This document shows, piece by piece, positions 1-8,677 of a stretch of 64,000 nucleotides of DNA (position 1 is its first letter; the number at the start of each line of letters is the position of its first letter). This DNA comes from Providencia alcalifaciens (GTDB lineage Bacteria > Pseudomonadota > Gammaproteobacteria > Enterobacterales > Enterobacteriaceae), in NCBI RefSeq assembly GCF_020271745.1, contig NZ_CP084296.1, positions 2,356,001-2,420,000 on the forward strand. Reading direction: 5' to 3'. The notes under the pieces were generated by a model. It was not told the origin of the DNA and did not search any database. It saw only the letters and a list, made by a program, of their open reading frames with translations. Made by a program: the position numbers and the translations under genes.

Positions 1-598
1 GCACCATAACGGCATCAAAGTCACTCTGTTCAGACTGCTTTTGGCTGTTACCAATACCTATAACGGTCAGGTAAAAACTTGTTGGGTTATTCAGCTGATA
101 ACCATTGGCTGTCGGAGTTAATGTCACCTGTTTTGCCCACTCTTTTTTACTATCAGCCACAATCGCTTCTGGGCGATAAAACAGTTTTACACGGCTTTGT
201 AGGGCGATTTGTAGAACACCTGCTTCTGTTGATTTTGGTGGAATTTCGCGCAAGTTATAGTAAAACAGAGACTCTCTATCCTGTGGTAATTTACTGATAT
301 CAGGAGCCGTACTTAAACGAACTAAGCTGGTGGATTTTGGCTCCATACGCTGAATCGGCGGTGTTGCGATAATCGGGCCTGCTTCCAGTTTTTTCTCTGA
401 CGCATCTTCTAACCATGACTGCGCTAAGTAAGGTAGTTCAGCGTTATCATTGCGAATAGTGATGTTAATAGACTGCTGATCACCATCAAAAATAATACGA
501 GTACGATCAAGTGTAACTGCGGCGTAAGTGGCGCCCATTGCACCGATAGAGGTCAATAAGACACTGGTGCGAAGTAAATTAAAAAGATTTGATTTCAT
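1..598 (-). CDS. Periplasmic fimbrial chaperone, PapD/FimC family (partial)
   Basis: The gene starts at 598 and runs in frame off the left edge, so about 199 residues are visible and the C-terminus is missing. The N-terminus has a signal peptide ending near ATYA, followed by the chaperone start VTLDRTRIIFDGDQQSI and a run of alternating strands typical of PapD domain 1. Further in are the LFYYNLREIPP and LQIALQSRVKLFYRP segments, which in this family contain the G1-strand donor edge. Such chaperones complete the fold of fimbrial subunits in the periplasm and deliver them to the usher. It follows the usher by 12 bp, in the last visible position of the operon. Family assignment is firm; the subunit partners are inferred from position. 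Confidence 0.93.
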   Translation of the reverse strand, partial: MKSNLFNLLRTSVLLTSIGAMGATYAAVTLDRTRIIFDGDQQSINITIRNDNAELPYLAQSWLEDASEKKLEAGPIIATPPIQRMEPKSTSLVRLSTAPDISKLPQDRESLFYYNLREIPPKSTEAGVLQIALQSRVKLFYRPEAIVADSKKEWAKQVTLTPTANGYQLNNPTSFYLTVIGIGNSQKQSEQSDFDAVMV

Positions 599-610
599 TT
601 AAATTGTTTC

Positions 611-3100
611 CTAATGACAAATTAATACAGGGTAGCTTTCGGCACTGTTTTTAAACTCAGTGACTTGCGTGCTGCATTGCAATTTATTTCCCCAGTACAG
701 GTTAAGCAGGTCATTTGGCATCACGCCGACAATCCATGTGATCCCTTGCTCACCTACAATGCCGAGCTCAATGTTATTTTTATTACGCACACTGGCACCA
801 AACGGTGGATAAGTGCCGTCTGCCAGTTTTAAACGGGCAAAGGTTTTTTCCCCTTGAATAACATTCAGGCTGCGATAACCGATGGCTCCACGAGTTAGTG
901 TGGCTTCGGTTACACTCTCTAACGCTTCGATATTGCTCGGTAATTTACTGGTATTAATTGATGCTGTTGTTTTGCGATAGCTACTCACGTTAGGGAGCAC
1001 AGTTAAGCCAAAGCGGTTAGTTTTATAAACGCCACCGTTTAATGGCACGTTGCTTGCTCCCGGTGTTTCAACGACTAAGCGCGTTCCACCATAGGCTGCC
1101 TGATGCAGCGCAATTCCTTCTTTGACCAATGTGATCCCGCCGTTAATCGACCCACCAATGGTGTGGTACTCGTTAGGAACATAACTGGCATTGGCCGAGA
1201 GTGATGCCGTTGGGAAGTTCTGGCTCAAATAACCACTGAAACTAGTTTGTGAGTCCTGATCCTGCCCCGTTTGGTAACCCAAGTTCAGGTTATAACTACG
1301 CTGATCGCTGTAGCCGCTATAGCCCACGTTATGAGTTGAAGAGCGGCGTCCATTTTGGTCGCGTGTATAGCCTTCAGAGAAACTCATGCTGCTACCCATG
1401 GTGAGGGGTACAGTGACATACAGCGTAATGGCATCATCCTGATATCCCGCTCTTTTAGAACGTGTCGCAGATGCGGTTAAACTGATGTTTTTTAACCCTA
1501 AATAGGCAATATTGAAGGCGGTGTTGATATAGGCCCCAAATTGCTCTTCCGTTTGGCTATTCCAATACGTGTTGTACTGGTAATTTCCACCCAATGAGAA
1601 CTCGTCAAAATATTTATTAATATTGACCTGATAGCTCTCTTTGTGTGCTTGGGTTTCAGTCCCCGTACGGCGTTCGTCCAACGTTTGTTGCAATGAACGA
1701 TAGGTTTCATCCGAGAATCGATAGCCTGCGAAGGTAATGTCGGTTCGCGCCTCATCAAACGATTTCGAGTAACTTAAACGGTAACTGCGTCCTGTTAGGG
1801 TATCGTTCAGTAACTTTGCATGGGACTGTGTTATGTCAAATGACAAGCTCCCGAAGGTAAATAAATCACGTCCAAAACCGGCTGAAAATGCTTGGTAGTT
1901 TTTGGATAAAATCGACCCACCATAAATCGACCAAATATTATTAAGTCCATAAGAAAGTTCACCCGATGCGGTCATATCTCCTTCGAGGTGACGGCCATCG
2001 TAACGCGGTTTACCAACGGCAAACTTATAGCGAACTTGCCCTGGGCGCGTTAAATAAGGCAGCGCCGCAGTAGTAATGCTGAACTTTTGTTCTTCACCAT
2101 TTTCTTCACGTACCGTGACATCTAAGGTTCCACGGATTGAGCTATCCAATGTTTGGATCTGGAATGGCCCTGCGGGAACTGTCGTCTCTAAAACAATTCG
2201 GTCATGGCTTTTGACGATGACTGTTGCGTTGGTTTGTGCAATCCCGATGATCTCAGGGGCATATCCCGTCAGTTTCGGCGGTAGCATATTTTCATCGGTC
2301 TCTAATGACAGACCCGTAAACTGCCAAGAATCAAAAATGGCGGAATAGAAATAGTTTTCCCCCAACGTTAGAACCGAGGCTATATTCGCTAATGAACGAT
2401 AAGCGTATAAACGGCTGAATATGGCATCTCTATATTCATTGTTATAGTTACCCGATGATTTACGGTAGTTCGCTTGGTAATCCCCACGTAAACGCCACGC
2501 ACCGAGGTTTAACCCTGTGGTTCCGTTTGCAGATAAATAGGATTCTTTCGTTCCGCTATCTCGGCGGCTAAATGAGCCCGTCAAGTTGTAGTCGAGTAAG
2601 AAACCGTTGACACCTTCTTCCCAGCGAGAAGGTGGTACCCAGCTAGGGTCGGTATATTCCAGATAACTTTGTGGGATTAAAATCGTCAGTGTTAACGTGG
2701 ATAAATCCACGCTCATGGTACTGCCTTCAAGTGCTGACAAATCAATACACTGATCGTTATCGTGATATTTAATTAAGCGAATAGCTTCTGGTTTTAAGCC
2801 GAGTTGATCTGTAATGGTTGCCGGAACACAAACAACGCTAAATAATGAATCTTGAGCAGAAGTTGGCGCTCCCACAGTAATATCGCGGGCATTACCCAAA
2901 CGTTCATTATTGACTTTAATCGTTAGATGATAATTTCCAGGCATAACAAATCCGGCCTGAGAAAACTGGCTAAAGTCAATATTCTGAGTATCTTTGGTAT
3001 CAAGCATATCTGTATTAAATTCAACAGAAAAAGCGACAGTAGGAATACTGGATAAGCAAGATATAATAATTAACTGGTGAAAAATATTAAATTTAGCCAT
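611..3100 (-). CDS. Fimbrial outer-membrane usher (FimD/PapC family)
   Basis: 829 residues, normal length for an usher. A signal peptide ends near residue 25 (TVAFS), followed by the N-terminal periplasmic domain beginning VEFNTDMLD, the long beta-barrel and plug region (VPAGPFQIQ and FGLTVLPNVSSY motifs), and two cysteines near the C-terminus (KLQC and LICH) typical of the usher C-terminal domain. It forms the outer-membrane pore through which chaperone-bound subunits are polymerised and exported. It lies between a fimbrial subunit gene and the chaperone gene on the same strand with short gaps, so all are probably one transcript. Confidence 0.96.
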   Translation of the reverse strand: MAKFNIFHQLIIISCLSSIPTVAFSVEFNTDMLDTKDTQNIDFSQFSQAGFVMPGNYHLTIKVNNERLGNARDITVGAPTSAQDSLFSVVCVPATITDQLGLKPEAIRLIKYHDNDQCIDLSALEGSTMSVDLSTLTLTILIPQSYLEYTDPSWVPPSRWEEGVNGFLLDYNLTGSFSRRDSGTKESYLSANGTTGLNLGAWRLRGDYQANYRKSSGNYNNEYRDAIFSRLYAYRSLANIASVLTLGENYFYSAIFDSWQFTGLSLETDENMLPPKLTGYAPEIIGIAQTNATVIVKSHDRIVLETTVPAGPFQIQTLDSSIRGTLDVTVREENGEEQKFSITTAALPYLTRPGQVRYKFAVGKPRYDGRHLEGDMTASGELSYGLNNIWSIYGGSILSKNYQAFSAGFGRDLFTFGSLSFDITQSHAKLLNDTLTGRSYRLSYSKSFDEARTDITFAGYRFSDETYRSLQQTLDERRTGTETQAHKESYQVNINKYFDEFSLGGNYQYNTYWNSQTEEQFGAYINTAFNIAYLGLKNISLTASATRSKRAGYQDDAITLYVTVPLTMGSSMSFSEGYTRDQNGRRSSTHNVGYSGYSDQRSYNLNLGYQTGQDQDSQTSFSGYLSQNFPTASLSANASYVPNEYHTIGGSINGGITLVKEGIALHQAAYGGTRLVVETPGASNVPLNGGVYKTNRFGLTVLPNVSSYRKTTASINTSKLPSNIEALESVTEATLTRGAIGYRSLNVIQGEKTFARLKLADGTYPPFGASVRNKNNIELGIVGEQGITWIVGVMPNDLLNLYWGNKLQCSTQVTEFKNSAESYPVLICH

Positions 3101-3126
3101 AGTGTTCTTATCATTTAAAATATTTA

Positions 3127-3684
3127 TTAGTCGTAACTCACATTGAATTTAATCGTGGCAAAGTAATTTCCAGGTTCAATCTCATTATTAATGGTGTCAA
3201 TTTCTGTTTCATATTTCAAAAAGCTGATTTTTGTTTTACTATCAAAGTAAATAGCACTATTTGAAATAGAATATGATTTATTCAAAGTGACTATATTGTT
3301 ATTGGTGTCATAAATATAGACAATGACGCCATCCATGGGGCCTGATAGTTTTATTGCATTATTGTAGGGATCGCTATTGGCAAAGAATTTAATTTTTATG
3401 CCTTTTCTATTATCTTTGTCATACTCGCTAATGCAGTTGTTTAATTTAATGTTGAATGTTTTTCTATTATTATTTCTTGCTTCCTCTGTATCGATATTAC
3501 TTTTAGATACGAGGTCATAATTAATATATTGATATTGGCTGTCTGTTTCTATTGAGCAGGGCGCAGCAACAATATATCCACGCATAACAGTTTCACCACG
3601 AATACCACCATCAACCGTATATTCCGCATTTGAAATAAAAGGAGCTAATAATAGCGTTGACCATAAGAAAGATAAATTTCGCAT
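3127..3684 (-). CDS. Minor fimbrial subunit
   Basis: 185 residues from the ATG at 3684. A longer reading from 3720 runs through a GC-rich stem-loop, whereas 3684 has an AAGG box about 6 nt upstream and begins with a clean signal peptide (MRNLSFLW...FISNA). The mature part has two cysteines (AAPCSIE, LNNCISE) at the spacing of the pilin disulphide and ends FNVSYD, with the penultimate aromatic residue typical of type 1 pilins. The sequence is lysine- and asparagine-rich and diverges from the major subunit, so it is probably an adaptor, tip or terminator pilin. Which of these it is cannot be decided here. Confidence 0.85.
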   Translation of the reverse strand: MRNLSFLWSTLLLAPFISNAEYTVDGGIRGETVMRGYIVAAPCSIETDSQYQYINYDLVSKSNIDTEEARNNNRKTFNIKLNNCISEYDKDNRKGIKIKFFANSDPYNNAIKLSGPMDGVIVYIYDTNNNIVTLNKSYSISNSAIYFDSKTKISFLKYETEIDTINNEIEPGNYFATIKFNVSYD

Positions 3685-3700
3685 AATGAACCTTTTTATT

Positions 3701-3718
3701 GGGAGGGTTTCCCCTCCC
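3701..3718 (-). promoter_or_regulatory. Intercistronic stem-loop after the major pilin gene
   Basis: Perfect 7-bp stem GGGAGGG/CCCTCCC with a four-base loop, extended by flanking A/T pairs. It lies between the stop of the major pilin gene and the start of the next gene. On the transcribed strand it is followed by A-rich rather than U-rich sequence, so it looks like an mRNA-stabilising or partial-attenuation element, as often found after major pilin genes, rather than a strong terminator. Confidence 0.6.
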
Positions 3719-3725
3719 ATAAAAA

Positions 3726-4277
3726 TTATTCGTAAGTGATTTTGAAGTCAGCGATAGAGTTGAATTCACCTTCAGTTACTGGAGTAGAAGCATCAACACG
3801 TTTTGCTAATGCAGTAAATTCCAGAACGTTTTCACCTTGTCTGTTACGAATTTGGTTCAGTACAGATTTAGCTTCATCAAATTTAAAATCTTTAATTTGA
3901 ATACCAACGTTATTCGCAGTACCTGTTACGCCTAAGAATTCTTTATTAGTACCCACGTAGTTTTTACCACCGAAAGTGATTTTGATATCTTTAACTGCGA
4001 TCCATTTACCTTCAGTATCCTTACTGAATTCGTCGAAGTTACACTCTTTTAATTTAATGGCGATATCTTTCTCTGCTGCATTACCTGCTTCTAAAGAAGC
4101 ACGAGACAGTTGACCAAATGGAACTTCTTGTTTGGTGCTTTCAGATTCGATATTACATGGGGAGTTAACAACTTGACCGCTAAAATGTAATTCACCTGTG
4201 TTGCCGCTAGCTAAAACAGATGCAGACAGAGTAGAAGCTGCAAATAAAACAGCAACAGATAATTTATTTAATTTCAT
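3726..4277 (-). CDS. Major fimbrial subunit (type 1 pilin family)
   Basis: 183 residues. The signal peptide ends SVLAS and is followed by GELHFSGQVVNSPCNIE, the classic pilin opening with the first cysteine. The second cysteine is in KECNFDEF and the C-terminus is DFKITYE, with the penultimate tyrosine used for chaperone and donor-strand recognition. It is the first gene of the fimbrial operon, directly upstream of a stem-loop, as expected for the most abundant subunit. The 170 bp upstream hold the probable promoter. No invertible element flanked by inverted repeats and no recombinase gene was found there. Confidence 0.93.
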   Translation of the reverse strand: MKLNKLSVAVLFAASTLSASVLASGNTGELHFSGQVVNSPCNIESESTKQEVPFGQLSRASLEAGNAAEKDIAIKLKECNFDEFSKDTEGKWIAVKDIKITFGGKNYVGTNKEFLGVTGTANNVGIQIKDFKFDEAKSVLNQIRNRQGENVLEFTALAKRVDASTPVTEGEFNSIADFKITYE

Positions 4278-4565
4278 GTGATAGATCCTTAAAGATAAGT
4301 AATTTTTAGTCCCTAAAGTAAATGCAAATTGCCTAGTGCATCCATGCGTCGGCTTTTTGTGTAAGTCATTTCGACGAAAACAAGTTTATCCATCAGAGGG
4401 GTTTTTTGAAATAAAGTATTGATATTTTAATAAAGTAAAATATTTAATTCTTATATTAATATTTTTAACGTGGGTTTTAATGTTTTTATTTTGATGTGGT
4501 AATGCATGGGATTTTTAATCACTTTTGCTTTAAGGTAAATTAATAAGTAATTTTTAAAAAATAAA

Positions 4566-4607
4566 AAAAATAGAGCATCAAATGTCATAATTTGATGCTC
4601 TATTTTT
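4566..4607. terminator. Bidirectional-looking Rho-independent terminator
   Basis: Perfect 17-bp inverted repeat (4566-4582 with 4591-4607) around TAGAGCATCAAA, closing an 8-nt loop, with A-run and T-run flanks on the two strands. It lies just past the stop of the small ToxR-operon partner gene (4636) and would terminate that minus-strand operon, insulating the fimbrial promoter further down. Confidence 0.85.
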
Positions 4608-4635
4608 GTCATGATGAAATGTTTGCTGATTGAAA

Positions 4636-5118
4636 TTAAATTGTGCAAATAAAAAGAGGGGAGAAGTTCTCTTCAAAAATATAGTTTTTTTCACTCAAAC
4701 GCTTTATGTTCACAAAATAAATTTGCCCTTCTTGTGGAATGCCCCGTATTTTTACTTTATTTTTAGCTTGGTCATTCGGGTCAATAACAACGCGTTCGAC
4801 TTGTGAGAAAAAATGACCGCCTTGGTAAATATATTTCATATAAAACTTGCGAGCGATAACATAACTTTTACCATCATCGTTAATGGTTCCATTCATTAAA
4901 AAAGTATGATGTTCAGGGTCGTGCTCATTTGGAATAATACTCAGTAAGTAATAGCCTCTTAAGTCTGAGCGACTATCTGAAATGTTAATTTTTAATGTTG
5001 CTCGGCAGCTGGGGACAATGGCTGTGCTGTTTTTATAATAAACATAGCTACTAATGAAGACCAAGATGGTTGAAATAATCAGTAGCCAAAAAGCCCTGAC
5101 AGATTTCTTATTTGACAT
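4636..5118 (-). CDS. Small membrane-anchored partner of the ToxR-like regulator
   Basis: 160 residues from the ATG at 5118, overlapping the end of the upstream regulator gene by 11 bp, so probably translationally coupled. One N-terminal transmembrane segment (AFWLLIISTILVFISSYVYY, about residues 9-28) is followed by a periplasmic domain with two cysteines (VPSCRAT and the C-terminal FICTI). The layout matches the ToxR/ToxS and YqeI/YqeJ pattern, in which a short bitopic protein assists the regulator. I do not recognise a specific family. The role as partner is inferred from the gene overlap and topology. Confidence 0.7.
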   Translation of the reverse strand: MSNKKSVRAFWLLIISTILVFISSYVYYKNSTAIVPSCRATLKINISDSRSDLRGYYLLSIIPNEHDPEHHTFLMNGTINDDGKSYVIARKFYMKYIYQGGHFFSQVERVVIDPNDQAKNKVKIRGIPQEGQIYFVNIKRLSEKNYIFEENFSPLFICTI

Positions 5119-5926
5119 AAAAATTCTCACAACTCACTGTTGTACTATCTTTGGGGGTGTTAGGACAATAAGATAAAAATAAAAAATTATCATAGAGATT
5201 TTTATCATTCGTGACGATCCCTACATTGTAATAAAATAATGTAGCCGGTTTTTTGCAATCAATATTTAATCGCGTTAACTGATTCTGCAAATCAGTAAAA
5301 CTAATCGTCGTCATATCGGGTTTATGGTAGCTATTAATATAGCGTATACTGCACTGGTCAATGCGGCCAACCTCAGGATATTCTGTTCGCGTAGCAAAAA
5401 AATAGCTTTTAAAAAGATAAAGTAAGCAAAAAATGATAATCACAACTAAGGCTAGCTCAATAAAACGATTATTGAGAATGTAACTTTTTTTCTTTACTGT
5501 TTGTGCTTTTTCTTTTGGTGCATCTTCTATAATGAGTGCTTCCTGAGGTTCATTAAGTAATATTTCTTGAGGTTCTACTTGTTGGGCATCGTGATTTAAT
5601 TCTGGTGATAACGACTGCAATTGTGCATTAAGCTTGATGCCTACTTTAGGTATAGTCGTAATTATTTCATCATCACAAAAAGAGGATAAATGGCGGCGTA
5701 AAACAGAAATACTACTGTTGAGGTTATTATCTGATGCCACTTGGTTGTGTTCATCCCACACTCGGTTTAATAATGTTTCACGATCTAAAACCTCACCATT
5801 ATTTTGCACTAACACCAATAATAAGCGGTTCAGCGTGGTAGTCAGTTTAATTGCATCGTCGATATTATCGCGATATAACAACCCCTGATGGCTGTCATAA
5901 ATAATATTATTAATAAGATATTTCAT
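5108..5926 (-). CDS. ToxR/CadC-like transmembrane transcriptional regulator
   Basis: 272 residues. Residues about 1-100 form an OmpR/PhoB-type winged helix (LTTTLNRLLLVLVQNNGEVL, then ETLLNRVWDE and LNSSISVLRRHL, ending TIPKVGIKL). A charged linker, one transmembrane helix (LALVVIIIFCLLYLF, about 158-172) and a periplasmic domain of about 95 residues with cysteines follow. Such proteins bind DNA while anchored in the inner membrane and sense periplasmic signals. It is the first gene of a two-gene operon directly upstream of the fimbrial operon on the same strand, so control of those fimbriae is a reasonable inference. It resembles E. coli YqeI in arrangement. Confidence 0.85.
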   Translation of the reverse strand: MKYLINNIIYDSHQGLLYRDNIDDAIKLTTTLNRLLLVLVQNNGEVLDRETLLNRVWDEHNQVASDNNLNSSISVLRRHLSSFCDDEIITTIPKVGIKLNAQLQSLSPELNHDAQQVEPQEILLNEPQEALIIEDAPKEKAQTVKKKSYILNNRFIELALVVIIIFCLLYLFKSYFFATRTEYPEVGRIDQCSIRYINSYHKPDMTTISFTDLQNQLTRLNIDCKKPATLFYYNVGIVTNDKNLYDNFLFLSYCPNTPKDSTTVSCENFYVK

Positions 5927-6068
5927 ATTTTGTTTTATTTTATTTATTAGGATGTCATATAAGTATTTTTTCCAGTGTATACCTCTAATTTGGTCGGTGT
6001 CAATTAGACTAAAATTGCCTGATAATGAATTTGATTTAAGAAAGTTACATTAGATAGATATAATAAAA

Positions 6069-6097
6069 AAGCCCCTAAATGATGAATTTAGGGGCTT
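6069..6097 (-). terminator. Terminator of the hpa operon
   Basis: Perfect 12-bp stem AAGCCCCTAAAT/ATTTAGGGGCTT with a 5-nt loop, followed on the minus strand by a T-rich run (6062-6068). It lies 30 bp past the hpaC stop and is a strong intrinsic terminator. Confidence 0.92.
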
Positions 6098-6125
6098 AGA
6101 ATAACGTAATAAAAGGGAGGTTAAA

Positions 6126-6644
6126 TTAGGCTGTGGGTTCTAGGATTTTGTGCATTACCGGATGAAACTTACGTTTAAAGTACACTAAGCCATGTCCATC
6201 ATCGCTAACAACAATCTTTTTTATTTCAACCATATAGACTGAATGAGTACCAATATCTTGAACTTGGGTAATTTCACCCTCAAGGTTGGCAAGTGCATCT
6301 TTTAACAACGGCTGCTCTAAAATACCGCTATCCCATACATCCCAACCAAAGCGCTCATCCATCGTCGAGCCTTTCATACCCGCAAAGTGACAAGCTAAAT
6401 CTTCTTGATCATGGTTGAGCACGTTAACACACAGGCGGCCATTCTTTTGAAAAACCGCATTCATAGCACTGTTGCGGTTAACGCATACCATCAAAGTCGG
6501 TGGCGTATCAGTCACAGAACAAACCGCAGTGGCAGTAATACCGCAACGGCCTTCTGGACCATCCGTGGTGACGATGTTAACAGCGGCACCGAGACTTGCC
6601 ATCGCATCTCTGAAGCGTAAGCGATGTTCATTTTCTAAAGACAT
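6126..6644 (-). CDS. hpaC: 4-hydroxyphenylacetate 3-monooxygenase, flavin reductase component
   Basis: 172 residues, the usual length of HpaC. It is a short-chain flavin reductase-like protein (RDAMASLGAAVNIVTTDG opening, ITATAVCSVTDTPPTLMVCVN core, GTHSVYMVEI near the end). HpaC uses NADH to make reduced FAD, which diffuses to HpaB. It is the last gene of the hpa operon, 19 bp after hpaB, followed by a strong terminator. Identification is secure from sequence and position. Confidence 0.96.
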   Translation of the reverse strand: MSLENEHRLRFRDAMASLGAAVNIVTTDGPEGRCGITATAVCSVTDTPPTLMVCVNRNSAMNAVFQKNGRLCVNVLNHDQEDLACHFAGMKGSTMDERFGWDVWDSGILEQPLLKDALANLEGEITQVQDIGTHSVYMVEIKKIVVSDDGHGLVYFKRKFHPVMHKILEPTA

Positions 6645-6663
6645 TTTGACCTCCTGCTGCCGA

Positions 6664-8226
6664 TTACTTCAGCAGCGAATCTAACAGATTAATATCGTTG
6701 TTGTTGTGCAGGTGAGGGCGCTTCCAGCCGTGCTGATCATAGTCAGATAGGCAGCGGTCAACCATGTCAGTCATGGCTTTCATGTTGCCAGAACCGTATG
6801 CATGACGCAGACATTGCAGACGAATTTCGTCTTGGCTTCCCGCGTAGTTAATTTCATACAGCTCATGACGGCCACCGAATTCACTACCGATAGCATCCCA
6901 CATTAATTTTAAAATTTTAATACGTTCAACGTGATCCATCCCATTTGAACCGCGAACATATTTCGCCAGATATTTATCAATTTCTGGGTTATTCATATCA
7001 CGAACGCTAGACGGTAAATAAATTAAACCACTGGTGACGTTACTTTCAATGATATTTTTGATTTTGGTGTAGGCCATTGGTGCCATAACACGATAAGTTT
7101 GGATTGCTTGAGTGTCTGGCAGGAATGCGCCGCCCTCCCAAGCTTTTGCTTCTGAGCACATCGCGTCCGTTAATGACCAGAATAGGTTACGCCAAGCCAC
7201 CACTTCACCAAGATCTGCTTGAACACCACGGAAATCAATAACACCCGTACATTCAAGGCTCTTTTGCAGAAGACCCGTAATGAAGTCCAGTTTGACCGCT
7301 AAACGTACACAAGCTTGTAATGGGAACAGGCGAGCAAAGCCACCTTGTACAGCCCAGTTACGAGCACGGTCGAAATCACGATAAATCAGCACGTTTTCCC
7401 ATGGAATTAACACATGATCCATGACCAGAATGGCATCATTCTCATCAAAACGGCTAGATAAAGGATAATCAAATGGCGAGCCAGTTGCACCTGAAACTAA
7501 TTCATAGGATGCGCGAGAAATTAACTTCACGCCGTCGGCATCCATCGGTGCGACAAACATCAATGCAAAATCAGGGTTATCACCCATCACTTGGGCAGAA
7601 CCAAAACCAATAAAGTTGTAGTGCGTTAACGCAGAGTTAGTTGCAACAACTTTTGCACCGCTGACGATAATACCTGCATCAGTTTCTTTTTCTAGCTTTA
7701 TATAAACATCTTTAACTTCATCGGCAGGCTTATGACGATCGATAGGTGGGTTAACAATTGCATGGTTGAAATATAAGCCACTTTCTTGAATACGCTTGTA
7801 CCAGTTGCGCGCGTTATCGGCAAACTGACCGTAATATTCCGGATTAGCCCCTAAACAGCTGGCGAATGCCGCCTTATAGTCTGGAGTGCGTCCCATCCAT
7901 CCGTAGCTTTGGCGTGACCAATCAGCGATGGCGTCGCGTTGCTGGCGTAAGTCATCTGCACTTTTTGCGAAGCGGAAGAATTTGTGTGTGTACCCGCCGT
8001 TGCCTGTATCTGTTCCCCAACAAAGCTGGTCATGAGTCGATTTATCATGAAGCGCATCATATAACTGTCCTATAGAAGCTGCTGAGTTACGAAAAGCAGG
8101 GTGCGTGGTGACATCTTTAACACGCTCACCATAGATATAAATCTCACGACCATCTTGCAAACTTTTTAGATATTCTTGGCTATTAAATGGGCGCTTAGCA
8201 TCGGAACGAAAATCTTCTGGTTTCAT
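6664..8226 (-). CDS. hpaB: 4-hydroxyphenylacetate 3-monooxygenase, oxygenase component
   Basis: 520 residues, the standard length. It contains the HpaB/PvcC family segments MKPEDFRSDAKRPFNSQEYL, GRTPDYKAAFASCLG, DRHKPADEV and the FAD-binding region around SRASYELVSGATGSPFDYPL. It uses FADH2 from HpaC to hydroxylate 4-hydroxyphenylacetate to 3,4-dihydroxyphenylacetate, the first step of the pathway. With hpaC it forms the end of the operon, separated from hpaA by about 450 bp that probably carries its own promoter, as in E. coli. Confidence 0.97.
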   Translation of the reverse strand: MKPEDFRSDAKRPFNSQEYLKSLQDGREIYIYGERVKDVTTHPAFRNSAASIGQLYDALHDKSTHDQLCWGTDTGNGGYTHKFFRFAKSADDLRQQRDAIADWSRQSYGWMGRTPDYKAAFASCLGANPEYYGQFADNARNWYKRIQESGLYFNHAIVNPPIDRHKPADEVKDVYIKLEKETDAGIIVSGAKVVATNSALTHYNFIGFGSAQVMGDNPDFALMFVAPMDADGVKLISRASYELVSGATGSPFDYPLSSRFDENDAILVMDHVLIPWENVLIYRDFDRARNWAVQGGFARLFPLQACVRLAVKLDFITGLLQKSLECTGVIDFRGVQADLGEVVAWRNLFWSLTDAMCSEAKAWEGGAFLPDTQAIQTYRVMAPMAYTKIKNIIESNVTSGLIYLPSSVRDMNNPEIDKYLAKYVRGSNGMDHVERIKILKLMWDAIGSEFGGRHELYEINYAGSQDEIRLQCLRHAYGSGNMKAMTDMVDRCLSDYDQHGWKRPHLHNNNDINLLDSLLK

Positions 8227-8677
8227 GTCTACCTCGTTTTAGAACAAAGAGGGCTTGCGGGTTGTCGGCGTACAAAGGTTGCAAGCTTGAATAATGTTAA
8301 TTTTATGTTTGTTTTGTGTTTGCTAATTGAATCGTTTTCTATGGGGTTTTAAAAGAGATTTTCCAAAGAAACGCTGGTACTTTTCGTTGGTTGGGTGGTT
8401 TTATGAAAGAAATGTGATCTTATCGATATTTTAATATTAATGCTATTTTATTTTTTATTAATAAATTCTTATTTATCATTAAATTACTTTTTATTAAAAA
8501 CTTAATGATTTTTATTTTTTATTGTTTTTTATGGTTATTTTTTGAGCTTCATATTCACTTTTTGTTTTCTTCTAATAGTACAAGTTGCAACGTTAAAAAT
8601 AAAAATGCAAGACATCAAAAATGTTTGCATTATGTAAAATAATTTAAGGGGAATACTAAAATTTTAACATCCACGAT
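8227..8677 (-). promoter_or_regulatory. hpaA-hpaB intergenic region, probable hpaBC promoter
   Basis: About 450 bp of AT-rich DNA without a gene. It holds several TGCAA-type half-sites: GTTGCAAC at 8584-8591, and the inverted pair AATGCAA (8604-8610) and TTGCATT (8625-8631). In E. coli the hpaBC promoter is activated by HpaA and CRP, so these half-sites are candidate HpaA sites. This is inference. No clear sigma-70 promoter could be chosen by eye. Confidence 0.45.

Noticed and set aside
4451..4648. 65-codon frame on minus between the fimbrial promoter and the ToxR-like operon
   Set aside because: It runs through a perfect terminator hairpin and poly-A/T tracts, with a low-complexity Lys/Ile product and no ribosome site.
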